DNA of 64,000 nucleotides from Cupriavidus laharis (GTDB lineage Bacteria > Pseudomonadota > Gammaproteobacteria > Burkholderiales > Burkholderiaceae). The translations under genes and the position numbers were made by a program. This document shows positions 51,330 to 60,348 of this stretch, one piece after another. Positions within the stretch are counted from its first letter, which is position 1, and each line of letters starts with the position of its first letter. The stretch spans positions 186,001-250,000 of the forward strand of contig NZ_CAJZAI010000004.1 of the NCBI RefSeq assembly GCF_914271435.1, in the 5' to 3' direction. The notes beneath the pieces are model-generated. The model saw nothing but the letters and a program-made list of their open reading frames with translations, was not told the DNA's origin and made no database searches.

Positions 51330-52115
51330 ATGGGTTTGTCGATCAATCTGGAGGGCAAGGTCGCGCTGGTGACCGGCGCCTCAAGCGGGCTGGGCTCGCG
51401 TTTTGCAACCGTTCTGGCCGCTGCCGGCGCCAAGGTGGTGCTGGCCTCGCGACGCACGGAACGCCTCAAGGAGTTGCGCGCGTCGATCGAGGCCGATGGC
51501 GGCAGCGCCCATGTGGTGCGCCTGGACGTGACCGATCCGGCCAGCATCCGGGCGGCCGTGGCACACGCGGAAACCGAGGCGGGTTCGATCGACATCCTCG
51601 TTAACAATTCCGGCGTCTCCACGACGCAGCGGTTGACCGACGTCACCGCGGAAGACTTCGATTTCGTCTTTGACACCAATACCCGCGGCGCCTTCTTCGT
51701 CGCGCAGGAAGTGGCCAAGCGCATGATTGCGCGCGCCAAGGGCGCGGAGAAGAACGGCAACCCGCTGCCGCAGGCGCGCATCGTCAATGTCGCATCGGTA
51801 GCGGGCCTGAAGGTGCTGTCGCAGATCGGCATCTACTGCATGAGCAAGGCGGCGGTGGTGCACATGACCAAGGCCATGGCGCTCGAATGGGCGCGCCATG
51901 GCATCAATGTCAACGCGATCTGCCCTGGCTACATCGACACCGACATCAACCACCATCACTGGGATACCGATGCCGGCCAGAAGCTGATCCAGATGCTGCC
52001 GCGCAAGCGTCTGGGCAAGCCGGCAGACCTTGATGGACTGCTGTTGCTGCTGTCTTCGGATCAGTCGCAGTTCATCAACGGCGCCGTCATTACCGCCGAC
52101 GACGGCATGGTCTGA
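51330..52115 (+). CDS. Short-chain dehydrogenase/reductase (3-oxoacyl-ACP reductase-like)
   Basis: A 261-residue SDR. Cofactor motif TGASSGLG near 17, NNSGVS (structural), catalytic Ser in NVASVAG and Tyr/Lys in YCMSKAA, and PG-type end CPGYIDTDI. The length and GLSINLEGKVALVTGA start fit FabG-like catabolic SDRs often linked with beta-oxidation. It faces away from etfD across a likely operator. The following TRAP genes start about 270 bases later. Confidence 0.86.
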   Translation: MGLSINLEGKVALVTGASSGLGSRFATVLAAAGAKVVLASRRTERLKELRASIEADGGSAHVVRLDVTDPASIRAAVAHAETEAGSIDILVNNSGVSTTQRLTDVTAEDFDFVFDTNTRGAFFVAQEVAKRMIARAKGAEKNGNPLPQARIVNVASVAGLKVLSQIGIYCMSKAAVVHMTKAMALEWARHGINVNAICPGYIDTDINHHHWDTDAGQKLIQMLPRKRLGKPADLDGLLLLLSSDQSQFINGAVITADDGMV

Positions 52116-52389
52116 GCCCGCCAGGGGCGTCAGGCGTCGCGCCGCCACTACGCTGCTCTTGGCCAAAAGCCAAAGGGCAGCGCTTGCTATGGATCCGCCC
52201 AGGGCTTATCCGGTCCCCTTGGGCGATATTCGAGCGCGGCTTCCACGCGGGTAGCGATAAAACCCGATACAGGGCGGGCCAGTCTTGGCATAATCCGCCA
52301 TGTTTTCTGATTAAGTCTTTACATACAAATAAGCTGCGGTGGCCGATCAGCCCGATCCGCCCGAGCAGCCCGGACCGGAGGCCGGGGAG

Positions 52390-52992
52390 ATGGAGCAACA
52401 AGAAGAGGCACGGCGCGACGCCGTGCCGCAACACTTCGTCGATTCCGCGGTGATCCCGCAGGCCGCAGACGAGGCGCAGGACACCGAATTCCGGGTTTCG
52501 CCCCGCGTCGAGGACTGGATCGGCGTGATCGTGATGGTGCTGCTGGTCTGCATCACCTTCGCCAACGTGGTGGTCCGCTATTTCACCGACGAGTCGTTTG
52601 CCTGGACCGAGGAGTTCTCGGTCTTCCTGATGATCGTGCTGGCACTGGCCGCCGGCAGCGCCGCGGTGGCGCGCGACCGCAACATCCGCATCGAGTTCTT
52701 CTTCGAGCGCGGCAGCCAGGCGCGGCAGAAGCGGCTGGCCATCCTGTCGGCGCTGGCCGTTGCCGTGATGTTCATCGCGCTGGCCGTGCTTGGCGCCCGT
52801 ATTACCTGGGATGAGTACACCTTCGGCGAGACCTCGCCGGGCATTGGCGTGCCGAGCTGGTGGTACTCGGTCTGGCTGCCCTTGCTGTCGGTTGCGATCG
52901 CGTTGCGCGCGCTCGGGCTGATGGCGCGCAACGTGCGCGCGCTCAAGGCGCTGCATGCCGCCCGCAACGAACGGACGGGGCAGGTGCAATGA
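52390..52992 (+). CDS. dctQ: TRAP transporter small permease DctQ
   Basis: About 200 residues with four hydrophobic helices from about 43 (WIGVIVMVLLVCITFANVVV), the usual DctQ layout, after a long Glu/Ala-rich cytoplasmic N-terminus. The ATG at 52390 follows GGAGGCCGGGGAG; an upstream GTG at 52339 is possible but has no such signal. DctQ, DctM and DctP together import organic acids using a sodium or proton gradient. Its stop overlaps the dctM start (ATGA). Confidence 0.85.
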   Translation: MEQQEEARRDAVPQHFVDSAVIPQAADEAQDTEFRVSPRVEDWIGVIVMVLLVCITFANVVVRYFTDESFAWTEEFSVFLMIVLALAAGSAAVARDRNIRIEFFFERGSQARQKRLAILSALAVAVMFIALAVLGARITWDEYTFGETSPGIGVPSWWYSVWLPLLSVAIALRALGLMARNVRALKALHAARNERTGQVQ

Positions 52993-54293
52993 CGCTGGTT
53001 GCCATCATCCTGTTCGTAGTCTTCATTGGCCTGATGCTGCTGGGCGTACCCATCGGCGTGTCGCTGGGGCTGGGCGGCCTGATTGCTATTGGCCTGTCCA
53101 ATCTCGATACCCAGATGTTCGGCCTGCTGGCCGTGCCGCAGAACTTTTACGCGGGCCTGGCCAAGTATCCGCTGCTGGCCATTCCCATGTTCGTGCTGGT
53201 CGGCTCGATTTTCGACCGTTCCGGCGTGGCGCAGCGGCTGGTGACGTTTGCCATCGCCATCGTCGGGCGCGGTCCGGGCATGCTGCCGCTGGTGGCCATC
53301 CTGGTGGCCATGTTCCTGGGCGGCATTTCGGGTTCCGGCCCCGCCAACGCGGCGGCCGTCGGCGGCGTGATGATCGCGGCGATGTCGCGGGCCGGCTATC
53401 CGGGCTCGTACAGCGCCGCGGTGGTCGGCGCGGCTGCGGCGACCGACATCCTGATCCCGCCCTCGGTGGCCTTCATCATTTACAGCGTGCTGGTGCCGGG
53501 TGCTTCGGTGCCGGCGCTGTTCGCGGCCGGCATGGTGCCGGGCGTGCTGGCCGGCGTGGCGCTGATCGTGCCGGCGGTGTGGCTGGCCCGCAAGCACAAT
53601 ATGGGCGCCATCGAAGCCGCGCTGCCACGGCCGCCGTTCTGGAAGAGCCTGCGCGAGGCAGCCTGGGGCCTGGTGGCACCATTCCTGATCCTGGGCGGCA
53701 TGCGCGCCGGCTGGTTCACGCCGACCGAGGCTGCGGTCGTGGCGGTGGTCTACGGCCTGTTCGTGGGCATGGTGATTTACCGCAGCATCGGCATGAAGGA
53801 CCTGTTCGTGATCTTCCAGGAGGCGGCCGAAACCTCGGCCGTGATCCTGCTGGTGGTGGCGTTGGCGGGCATCTTCGCGTATGCGCTGTCCACGCTGGGC
53901 GTCATCGATCCGCTCGCGAACGCCATCGCCAACTCGGGGCTGGGCGAATACGGCGTGCTGGCGCTGATCGTGCTGCTGCTGATGACGGTAGGCATGTTCC
54001 TGGACGGCATCTCGATCTTCCTGATCTTCGTGCCGCTGCTGCTGCCGATCGCCAATGCCTTCCACTGGAACCCGGTGTGGTTCGGCGTGGTGCTGACGCT
54101 GAAGGTGGCGCTGGGCCAGTTCACGCCGCCGCTGGCCGTGAACCTGATGGTGTCGTGCCGGATTGCCCGCGTGCGCATGGAAGAGACCGTGCCCTGGGTG
54201 ATCTGGATGCTGCTGGCGATGTTCATCGCCATGCTGATGGTACTGGCCTATCCGCCGCTGGCGACCTGGCTGCCGGATTACCTCGGCTATTGA
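52989..54293 (+). CDS. dctM: TRAP transporter large permease DctM
   Basis: A 434-residue membrane protein with about 12 helices. Characteristic segments are LLAIPMFVLVGSIFDRSGVA, FLGGISGSGPANAAAVGGVM, ATDILIPPSVAFIIYSVLVP and GQFTPPLAVNLMV. It forms the transmembrane channel with DctQ. Coupled by ATGA overlap to dctQ and followed 48 bases later by dctP. The cargo is probably a carboxylate. Confidence 0.93.
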   Translation: MTLVAIILFVVFIGLMLLGVPIGVSLGLGGLIAIGLSNLDTQMFGLLAVPQNFYAGLAKYPLLAIPMFVLVGSIFDRSGVAQRLVTFAIAIVGRGPGMLPLVAILVAMFLGGISGSGPANAAAVGGVMIAAMSRAGYPGSYSAAVVGAAAATDILIPPSVAFIIYSVLVPGASVPALFAAGMVPGVLAGVALIVPAVWLARKHNMGAIEAALPRPPFWKSLREAAWGLVAPFLILGGMRAGWFTPTEAAVVAVVYGLFVGMVIYRSIGMKDLFVIFQEAAETSAVILLVVALAGIFAYALSTLGVIDPLANAIANSGLGEYGVLALIVLLLMTVGMFLDGISIFLIFVPLLLPIANAFHWNPVWFGVVLTLKVALGQFTPPLAVNLMVSCRIARVRMEETVPWVIWMLLAMFIAMLMVLAYPPLATWLPDYLGY

Positions 54294-54341
54294 TGTTCCG
54301 CATTCACCAACAAGAATTGACGATTCCCGAGAGGAGATGAA

Positions 54342-55370
54342 ATGAAACGTCGTGCCCTGATGCTTGCAACGGCTGCTGCGATTGCTGCTTCCGCTTTGGT
54401 CCCTGCGGGGGCGATGGCCCAGACCTACAAGTCCGAGTACAAGATGTCGCTGGTGCTCGGCCCGGCCTTCCCGTGGGGCAAGGGCGGCGAGATCTGGGCC
54501 GACCTGGTCAAGCAGCGTACCAACGGTCGCATCAATATCAAGCTGTACCCGGGCACCTCGCTGGTGGCCGGCGACCAGACACGCGAGTTCTCGGCGATCC
54601 GCCAGGGCGTGATCGACATGGCCGTGGGCTCGACCATCAACTGGTCGCCGCAGGTCAAGGAACTGAACCTGTTCTCGCTGCCGTTCCTGATGCCCGACTA
54701 CAAGGCCCTGGACGCGCTGACCCAGGGCGAAGTCGGCAAGCATATTTTCGCCACGCTGGAAAAGGCGGGCGTGGTGCCGCTGGCCTGGGGCGAGAACGGT
54801 TTCCGCGAAGTCTCCAATTCCAAGAAGGAAATCCGCAAGCCCGAAGACCTCAAGGGCATGAAGCTGCGCGTGGTGGGTTCGCCGCTGTACATCGAGACCT
54901 TCAACGCGCTGGGCGCCAACCCGACCCAGATGAGCTGGGCCGATGCGCAGCCGGCCATGGCTTCGGGCGCAGTGGACGGCCAGGAGAACCCGCAGTCGGT
55001 GTTCGCCGCGGCCAAGCTGTACACCGTGGGCCAGAAATTCGTGACGACCTGGGGCTATGTGGCCGACCCGCTGATCTTCGTGGTCAACAAGCAGATCTGG
55101 GAAAGCTGGACGCCGGCTGACCGCGAAATCGTCAAGCAGGCCGCTATCGACGCCGGCAAGCAGGAAATCGCGCTGGCCCGCAAGGGCCTGGCCGAGCCGG
55201 GCGCGCCGGCCTGGAAGGACATGGAATCCCACGGCGTCAAGGTCACGCACCTGACCCCGGCCGAGCACGATGCCTTCCGCAAGGCGACCGCCAAGGTCTA
55301 CGACAAGTGGAAGAAGCAGATCGGCGCGGATCTGGTGACCAAGGCGGAAGCCTCGATCGCCAAGCGCTAA
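54342..55370 (+). CDS. dctP: TRAP transporter substrate-binding protein DctP
   Basis: A 342-residue periplasmic protein with a signal peptide ending GAMAQTYKSE. The DctP-family pattern ILGP-type LVLGPAFPWGKGGEIWADLV, KLYPGTSLVAGDQTREFSAI and PEDLKGMKLRVVGSPLYIET (with the Arg that binds substrate carboxylate) is present. It delivers a carboxylate, possibly C4-dicarboxylate, to DctQM. A GC-rich hairpin follows the stop. Confidence 0.93.
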   Translation: MKRRALMLATAAAIAASALVPAGAMAQTYKSEYKMSLVLGPAFPWGKGGEIWADLVKQRTNGRINIKLYPGTSLVAGDQTREFSAIRQGVIDMAVGSTINWSPQVKELNLFSLPFLMPDYKALDALTQGEVGKHIFATLEKAGVVPLAWGENGFREVSNSKKEIRKPEDLKGMKLRVVGSPLYIETFNALGANPTQMSWADAQPAMASGAVDGQENPQSVFAAAKLYTVGQKFVTTWGYVADPLIFVVNKQIWESWTPADREIVKQAAIDAGKQEIALARKGLAEPGAPAWKDMESHGVKVTHLTPAEHDAFRKATAKVYDKWKKQIGADLVTKAEASIAKR

Positions 55371-55380
55371 GTCATCGGAC

Positions 55381-55404
55381 AGGCCCGCCAGCGATGGCGG
55401 GCCT
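55381..55404 (+). terminator. Hairpin between dctP and the thioesterase gene
   Basis: Stem AGGCCCGCCA / TGGCGGGCCT with loop GCGA, followed by GTTGCTTT. It ends most TRAP transcripts. Confidence 0.75.
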
Positions 55405-55422
55405 GTTGCTTTGGAGATCGTG

Positions 55423-55824
55423 ATGAAGCACGTCTACACGGCGGTCATGCCGATCCGCTGGGGCGACATGGACGCAATGGGCCATGTCAACAACACCGTG
55501 TATTTCCAGTACCTGGAGCAGGCGCGCATCGAGTGGTTTGCATCGCTCGGGCGCGGCGGCAAGGATGCGAACGGGCAGGGGCCGGTCATCATCAATGCCC
55601 ATATGACGTTCCTGAAGCAGTTGCGCTATCCGGGTACGATCGAATGCAGGGTGTATGCCGGGCAACTCGGCCGTACCAGCTTTGAGACCCGTATGGAAAT
55701 CCGGCGTACCGACATGCCTGATGTGGTCTGGGCAGAGGGTGGGGCCAAGGTGGTGTGGTGCGATTATGCGGCGGAGAAGTCGGTGCCGGTGCCGGCGGAG
55801 ATTCGGGCGATCATCGAAGCCTGA
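55423..55824 (+). CDS. Acyl-CoA thioesterase, 4-hydroxybenzoyl-CoA type hotdog fold
   Basis: A 133-residue hotdog-fold thioesterase. WGDMDAMGHVNNTVYFQYLE carries the catalytic Asp and HVN motif of the 4HBT/YbgC type. It hydrolyses acyl-CoA thioesters; specificity unknown. GGAGATCGTG precedes the ATG. Lying between the TRAP operon and ketone-body genes it may adjust acyl-CoA pools. Confidence 0.85.
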   Translation: MKHVYTAVMPIRWGDMDAMGHVNNTVYFQYLEQARIEWFASLGRGGKDANGQGPVIINAHMTFLKQLRYPGTIECRVYAGQLGRTSFETRMEIRRTDMPDVVWAEGGAKVVWCDYAAEKSVPVPAEIRAIIEA

Positions 55825-55868
55825 TGATCCGAACGTTGCGAGGGGAGACACCCGCCTGAAACGAACCC

Positions 55869-56414
55869 TCAGTGGTTCACCAGCCGCTGCACCAGATCCA
55901 CCGACGTACTCGCCCCATACTTTTTCATCAGCCGCGCCCGATAGATATCGACCGTGCGCGGGCTGATCGACAGGAGCTTGCCGATCTGCTTGCTGGTTTT
56001 GCCTTCCACGAGCTGCGCCGCGATATCGCGCTCGCGCGCCGTCAGTTCCGCCGTGACCTGGCGCTTCTGCGACAGGTCCTCGAACGTCCAGATACCCGCC
56101 CCAAGCGGCTGCGAGCGGTCCAGCGAGCGGCCGGTGACGTGGCACCAGAACAGCTCCCCGCTGGCCCGCTTCATGATCCGTTCGTCCGAATACATGCCCT
56201 GCTTGTTCATGATGGGCACGATGCGCGCGCCGGTGCGCTCGAACTCATCGGCGGTAGGGTAGAGCACCTGGAACGACTCGCCGATCAGCGCCTGCCGCGT
56301 GGTGCCGAAGATGCGGCAGACCTCGTCGTTGCAGTCCTCGATCATGCGCTCGCGGGACAGCACCAGCCCCACGGGGGCGAGCTGGAAAGCGGTCTGGTAA
56401 TCGATGGCGGGCAT
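55869..56414 (-). CDS. PAS-LuxR (NarL/FixJ-type output) transcriptional regulator
   Basis: A 181-residue regulator. A PAS domain covers about residues 1-115 (FQLAPVGLVLSRERMIEDCN, GELFWCHVTGRSLD), then a LuxR-type helix-turn-helix (ELTARERDIAAQLVEGKTSK, ISPRTVDIYRARLM). There is no receiver domain, so it senses a small molecule or redox state directly. It lies divergent from scoAB with 172 bases between starts and is their likely activator. A TTACGTAA palindrome is 15 bases before its start. Confidence 0.85.
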   Translation of the reverse strand: MPAIDYQTAFQLAPVGLVLSRERMIEDCNDEVCRIFGTTRQALIGESFQVLYPTADEFERTGARIVPIMNKQGMYSDERIMKRASGELFWCHVTGRSLDRSQPLGAGIWTFEDLSQKRQVTAELTARERDIAAQLVEGKTSKQIGKLLSISPRTVDIYRARLMKKYGASTSVDLVQRLVNH

Positions 56415-56428
56415 CTACTTATGTATTT

Positions 56429-56436
56429 TTACGTAA
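56429..56436. promoter_or_regulatory. TTACGTAA palindrome between the PAS-LuxR gene and scoA
   Basis: TTACGTAA next to a second TTATGTA-like half (56419-56425). NarL/FixJ-family regulators favour TACGTA-cored sites. Position suggests autoregulation; the scoA -10 candidate TACAAT (56509-56514) lacks a matching -35, as expected for an activator-dependent promoter. Confidence 0.45.
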
Positions 56437-56586
56437 TGGCGTAGCTGGCGCAGCTTGCGTATCCTTTCGGTCGGACGAGAACGCGGCGCCCGCTGCCGAT
56501 TGTACCGTTACAATTTCCTTGCGTCGTCCGCCGCACAACCCGGCGGCGGGATAGGCGACAGGGGACTACCGAGGAAGGAGCGAAGC

Positions 56587-57288
56587 ATGAACAAGGTCTA
56601 CGCCAGCGCCGCCGAGGCGCTTGCAGGCGTCGTCCGCGACGGCCAGACGATCGCCGTGGGCGGTTTTGGCCTGTGCGGCATTCCCGAGGCACTGATTGCC
56701 GCGCTGCGCGACACCGGCGTCAAGCAGCTGACCTGCATCTCCAACAATGCCGGCGTGGACGGTTTCGGCCTGGGCCAGCTGCTGGCCACCCGCCAGATCA
56801 AGAAGATGATCTCGTCCTACGTGGGCGAGAACAAGGAGTTCGAGCGCCAGTACCTGGCCGGCGAACTCGAACTGGAATTCACGCCGCAGGGCACGCTGGC
56901 CGAGAAGCTGCGCGCCGGCGGTTCGGGCATCCCGGCCTTCTTCACCAAGACCGGCGTGGGCACGGTCGTGGCCGAAGGCAAGGAAATCCGCGAATTCGAC
57001 GGCGAGAAATACGTGATGGAGCGTTCGCTGACCGCCGACGTGGCGCTGGTCAAGGCTTACAAGGCCGACAAGGCCGGCAACCTGGTGTTCCGCCGTACCG
57101 CGCGCAACTTCAACCCGATGTGCGCCATGGCTGGCAAGTTCACCGTGGCCGAGGTCGAGCACATCGTCGAAACCGGCGATCTGGACCCGGATGAGATCCA
57201 CCTGGCCGGCATCTTCGTCAAGCGCCTGGTGCTGAACGCCACCCCCGAAAAACGCATCGAGCAGCGCACCGTGCGTGCCGCCAAGTAA
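56587..57288 (+). CDS. scoA: 3-oxoacid CoA-transferase subunit A
   Basis: A 233-residue subunit with the CoA-binding glycine-rich [14 protein letters not shown] and the family end [20 protein letters not shown]. With ScoB it moves CoA from succinyl-CoA to acetoacetate, allowing growth on ketone bodies or polyhydroxybutyrate products. GAGGAAGGAG precedes the ATG at 56587. scoB follows by 14 bases. Confidence 0.93.
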   Translation: MNKVYASAAEALAGVVRDGQTIAVGGFGLCGIPEALIAALRDTGVKQLTCISNNAGVDGFGLGQLLATRQIKKMISSYVGENKEFERQYLAGELELEFTPQGTLAEKLRAGGSGIPAFFTKTGVGTVVAEGKEIREFDGEKYVMERSLTADVALVKAYKADKAGNLVFRRTARNFNPMCAMAGKFTVAEVEHIVETGDLDPDEIHLAGIFVKRLVLNATPEKRIEQRTVRAAK

Positions 57289-57302
57289 GAGGGAGAAACA
57301 TC

Positions 57303-57941
57303 ATGGCATGGACACGTGACGAAATGGCCGCGCGCGCCGCGGCCGAGCTGCAGGACGGTTTCTACGTCAACCTGGGGATCGGCCTGCCGACCCTGGTGGC
57401 CAACTGGGTGCCGGAAGGCATGGAAGTGTGGCTGCAGTCGGAAAATGGTCTGCTCGGCATCGGCCCGTTCCCGACCGAGGACGAAGTGGACGCCGACATG
57501 ATCAACGCCGGCAAGCAGACCGTGACGACCCTGCCGGGCTCGTCGATCTTCTCGTCGGCCGATTCCTTCGCGATGATCCGCGGCGGCCATATCAACCTGG
57601 CCATCCTGGGTGCGATGCAGGTCAGCGAAAAGGGTGACCTGGCCAACTGGATGATCCCGGGCAAGATGGTCAAGGGCATGGGCGGCGCGATGGACCTGGT
57701 GGCCGGCGTGGGCCGCGTGGTGGTGCTGATGGAACACACCGCCAAGAAGAAGGACGGCACCGAGGACATCAAGATCCTGAAGGATTGCAACCTGCCGCTG
57801 ACCGGCGTGGGCGTGGTCAACCGCATCATCACCGACCTGGGCGTCATCGACGTGACGGCCGACGGCCTGAAGCTGGTGGAAACGGCCCCGGGCGTGAGCC
57901 GCGAGGAAATCCAGAGCAAGACCGGCGCGACGCTGCTGTAA
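57303..57941 (+). CDS. scoB: 3-oxoacid CoA-transferase subunit B
   Basis: A 212-residue subunit with the catalytic Glu47 in [12 protein letters not shown], the residue that forms the glutamyl-CoA thioester. [17 protein letters not shown] near the start and [14 protein letters not shown] are typical. Co-translated with scoA and ended by a strong bidirectional terminator shared with the convergent hbdH. Confidence 0.94.
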   Translation: MAWTRDEMAARAAAELQDGFYVNLGIGLPTLVANWVPEGMEVWLQSENGLLGIGPFPTEDEVDADMINAGKQTVTTLPGSSIFSSADSFAMIRGGHINLAILGAMQVSEKGDLANWMIPGKMVKGMGGAMDLVAGVGRVVVLMEHTAKKKDGTEDIKILKDCNLPLTGVGVVNRIITDLGVIDVTADGLKLVETAPGVSREEIQSKTGATLL

Positions 57942-57960
57942 GCGCCGCCGCCCGGATGCA

Positions 57961-57990
57961 AAAAGCCCCGCTTCGCAGCGGGGCTTTTTT
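57961..57990. terminator. Bidirectional terminator between scoB and hbdH
   Basis: AAAAGCCCCGCT / AGCGGGGCTTTTTT with loop TCGC; A and T runs on both sides serve both converging genes. Confidence 0.9.
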
Positions 57991-58009
57991 CGTCCCGGGG
58001 TGTCCGGAT

Positions 58010-58786
58010 TTACTGCGCGACCCAGCCGCCGTCCATGTTCCAGATTGCGCCGCGCACCTGGCGTGCTGCCTCGGACGACAGGAAAACCGCCAGCGCGCCG
58101 AGCTCCTCGGGCGTGACGAACTGGCCCGACGGCTGCTTCTCGATCACCAGTTCGCGCTTGGCCTGCTCGACGGGGATGCCTTCCTTCTGCGCGCGCGCAT
58201 CGACCTGCTTCTGCACCAGCGGCGTCAGCACCCAGCCCGGGCAGATGGCGTTGGCGGTGACGCCGGTCTGCGCGGTTTCCAGCGCAGTGACCTTGGTCAG
58301 GCCGACGATGCCGTGCTTGGCTGCCACATAGGCCGACTTCTGTGCCGAAGCCACGAGGCCGTGGGTCGAGGCGACATTGATGATGCGGCCCCAGTTCTTC
58401 TGCTTCATGCCGGGCAATGCCAGGCGCGTGGTGTGGAACGCCGAGGTCAGGTTGATGGCGATGATCGCGTCCCAGCGCTCGGGCGGAAAGTCCTCGATAT
58501 TCGCCACGAACTGGATGCCCGCGTTGTTGACGAGGATATCGGCGCCGCCGAATTCGGACTCGGCATAGCGCATCATGTCCTCGATCTCGGAGGACTTGCT
58601 CATGTCCGCGCCGTGGTAGCCCACCTTGATGCCGGCGCCGGCCTGCGCGATCTCGCGCTTTGCGGCCTCCACGTCACCAAAGCCGTTGGCGATGATGTTG
58701 GCGCCCTGCGCCGCCAGTGCCTGCGCGATGCCGAGTCCGATACCGCTGGTCGAGCCAGTCACCAGTGCCGTCTTGCCTTTGAGCAT
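58010..58786 (-). CDS. hbdH: 3-hydroxybutyrate dehydrogenase
   Basis: A 258-residue SDR. TGSTSGIGLGIAQALAAQGA is the NAD site, NNAGIQ structural, NVASTHGLVAS with Ser, and YVAAKHG the catalytic Tyr/Lys. The THGLVAS pattern and length fit D-3-hydroxybutyrate dehydrogenase, which makes acetoacetate from 3-hydroxybutyrate in poly-3-hydroxybutyrate use. With scoAB it completes the route to acetoacetyl-CoA. GGAGG sits 6 bases before the ATG at 58786. Confidence 0.9.
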   Translation of the reverse strand: MLKGKTALVTGSTSGIGLGIAQALAAQGANIIANGFGDVEAAKREIAQAGAGIKVGYHGADMSKSSEIEDMMRYAESEFGGADILVNNAGIQFVANIEDFPPERWDAIIAINLTSAFHTTRLALPGMKQKNWGRIINVASTHGLVASAQKSAYVAAKHGIVGLTKVTALETAQTGVTANAICPGWVLTPLVQKQVDARAQKEGIPVEQAKRELVIEKQPSGQFVTPEELGALAVFLSSEAARQVRGAIWNMDGGWVAQ

Positions 58787-59015
58787 GTAAGCCTCCGTCG
58801 AGATCGAGAGTCGAGAAAATAGGTGGCCGGACGCGGCCCGGCCGAACCGCTCCGCCTGCGCCACAGCGCTGCATGATGGGTGGCCGGATGCGGGCGGCGG
58901 CGTGCGTGGTCGCGCGCGCTTAGTGCTGTGGCATTGTAACCGCTGCGGCGTACAATCCTGCTTTGCTCAACCTCCGGCGACGCCCGTGCGGCGGCCGGTT
59001 CGTCAGGGAGTTCAG

Positions 59016-59900
59016 ATGTCTGCCAGTCCGCGCCTCGGCTTCGTTCAGTGCATCAGTCCGGCGGGCCTGCACCGCATGGCCTACCACGAATGGGGCGATC
59101 CGGCCAACCCGCGCGTGCTCATGTGCGTGCACGGCCTGACGCGCACGGGCCGCGATTTCGACGCGCTGGCGCAGTCGCTGTGCGGCGAGTACCGCGTGGT
59201 GTGCCCGGACGTGGCCGGCCGCGGGCGCTCGGACTGGTTGCGCGATCCGGGCAGCTATGTGGTGCCGAAGTACGTGGCGGACATGGTTACGCTGATCGCC
59301 AGGCTGAACGTGGAGAAGGTCGACTGGTTCGGCACGTCGATGGGCGGGCTGATCGGCATGGGCCTGGCAGGGTTGCCGAATTCGCCGGTGCGCAAGCTGC
59401 TGCTCAACGATGTCGGGCCGCGCATCACGGCTTCGGCCGTGGAGCGGATCGGCTCCTACGTTGGGCTGCCGGTGCGTTTCAAGACCTTTGAAGAAGGACT
59501 GGCTTACCTGCAGACCATCAGCGCCTCGTTCGGGCGCCATACGCCTGAGCAGTGGCGCGAGCTGAATGGCGCGATCCTCAAGCCCGTGCAAGGTGCGCAG
59601 GGCCTGGAATGGGGTTTGCATTACGATCCGGCGCTGGCGGTGCCGTTCCGCAATACCACCCCGGAACAGGTGGTGGCGGGCGAGGCCACAATGTGGCAGC
59701 TGTTCGAAGCGATTGAGGTGCCGGTGCTGGTCGTGCGCGGCGCGCAGTCGGACCTGCTGCTGCGCGATACCGTGGCCGACATGGTGGCACGCGGCAAGCA
59801 TGTCAGTTCGGTGGAGATCCCCGATGTGGGGCATGCACCGACTTTTATCGATCCGGCGCAGATCGCCGTGGCCCGCCAGTTCTTCCTGGGCGGTGCCTGA
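59016..59900 (+). CDS. Alpha/beta hydrolase
   Basis: A 294-residue alpha/beta hydrolase with VHGLTRTGRDFDALAQSL (oxyanion region), the nucleophile elbow GTSMGG near 107, Asp in RGAQSDLLL and the final His in VGHAPTF. The Thr before the nucleophile Ser is unusual but accepted. Substrate unknown. CAGGGAG precedes the ATG at 59016. It may act on an ester or lactone; no link to hbdH is shown beyond adjacency. Confidence 0.83.
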   Translation: MSASPRLGFVQCISPAGLHRMAYHEWGDPANPRVLMCVHGLTRTGRDFDALAQSLCGEYRVVCPDVAGRGRSDWLRDPGSYVVPKYVADMVTLIARLNVEKVDWFGTSMGGLIGMGLAGLPNSPVRKLLLNDVGPRITASAVERIGSYVGLPVRFKTFEEGLAYLQTISASFGRHTPEQWRELNGAILKPVQGAQGLEWGLHYDPALAVPFRNTTPEQVVAGEATMWQLFEAIEVPVLVVRGAQSDLLLRDTVADMVARGKHVSSVEIPDVGHAPTFIDPAQIAVARQFFLGGA

Positions 59901-59959
59901 GCGGTGCGGGGCCGGGCCGGTGGTATCAACCAGAATTCGCTTTATTGGTTTTATTTGTC

Positions 59960-60322
59960 ATGAGCAGCAATGAACTGAAGCGTGCCCACGTGGGCAAGCG
60001 CCTGTCCGAATACGCGGTGTACAACGGTGTGGTCTACCTGGCCGGACAGGTGCCCGAAGTCGACCCGAAGGCCGATATCCATGGCCAGACCCGCGAAGTG
60101 CTGGGCCATATCGACCGGTTGCTCGCCGAAGCCGACAGCGACAAGACGCGCATCCTGTCGTGCCAGATCTTCCTGACGGACATCGGCCTGATCGGCGCGA
60201 TGAACGAGGTGTGGGACGCCTGGGTGCCGCAGGGCAACACCCCTCCGCGTGCTACGGTGGAAGCGCGCCTCGCCAATCCCGACTACCTGATCGAAGTGGT
60301 GGTGACCGCTGCGCTCAACTGA
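59960..60322 (+). CDS. RidA/YjgF-family enamine/imine deaminase
   Basis: A 120-residue RidA homologue. YNGVVYLAGQVPE, HIDRLLAEADSDKTRI, MNEVWDAWVP and the active-site Arg with following Glu in PPRATVEARLANPDYLIEVV are present. RidA hydrolyses reactive enamine/imine intermediates such as 2-aminoacrylate. The ATG at 59960 is the family start. It lies just before relA, 26 bases from it, and probably shares its transcript. Confidence 0.88.
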   Translation: MSSNELKRAHVGKRLSEYAVYNGVVYLAGQVPEVDPKADIHGQTREVLGHIDRLLAEADSDKTRILSCQIFLTDIGLIGAMNEVWDAWVPQGNTPPRATVEARLANPDYLIEVVVTAALN

Positions 60323-60348
60323 AGGCGGCGTCGTGATATGGTGACCCT

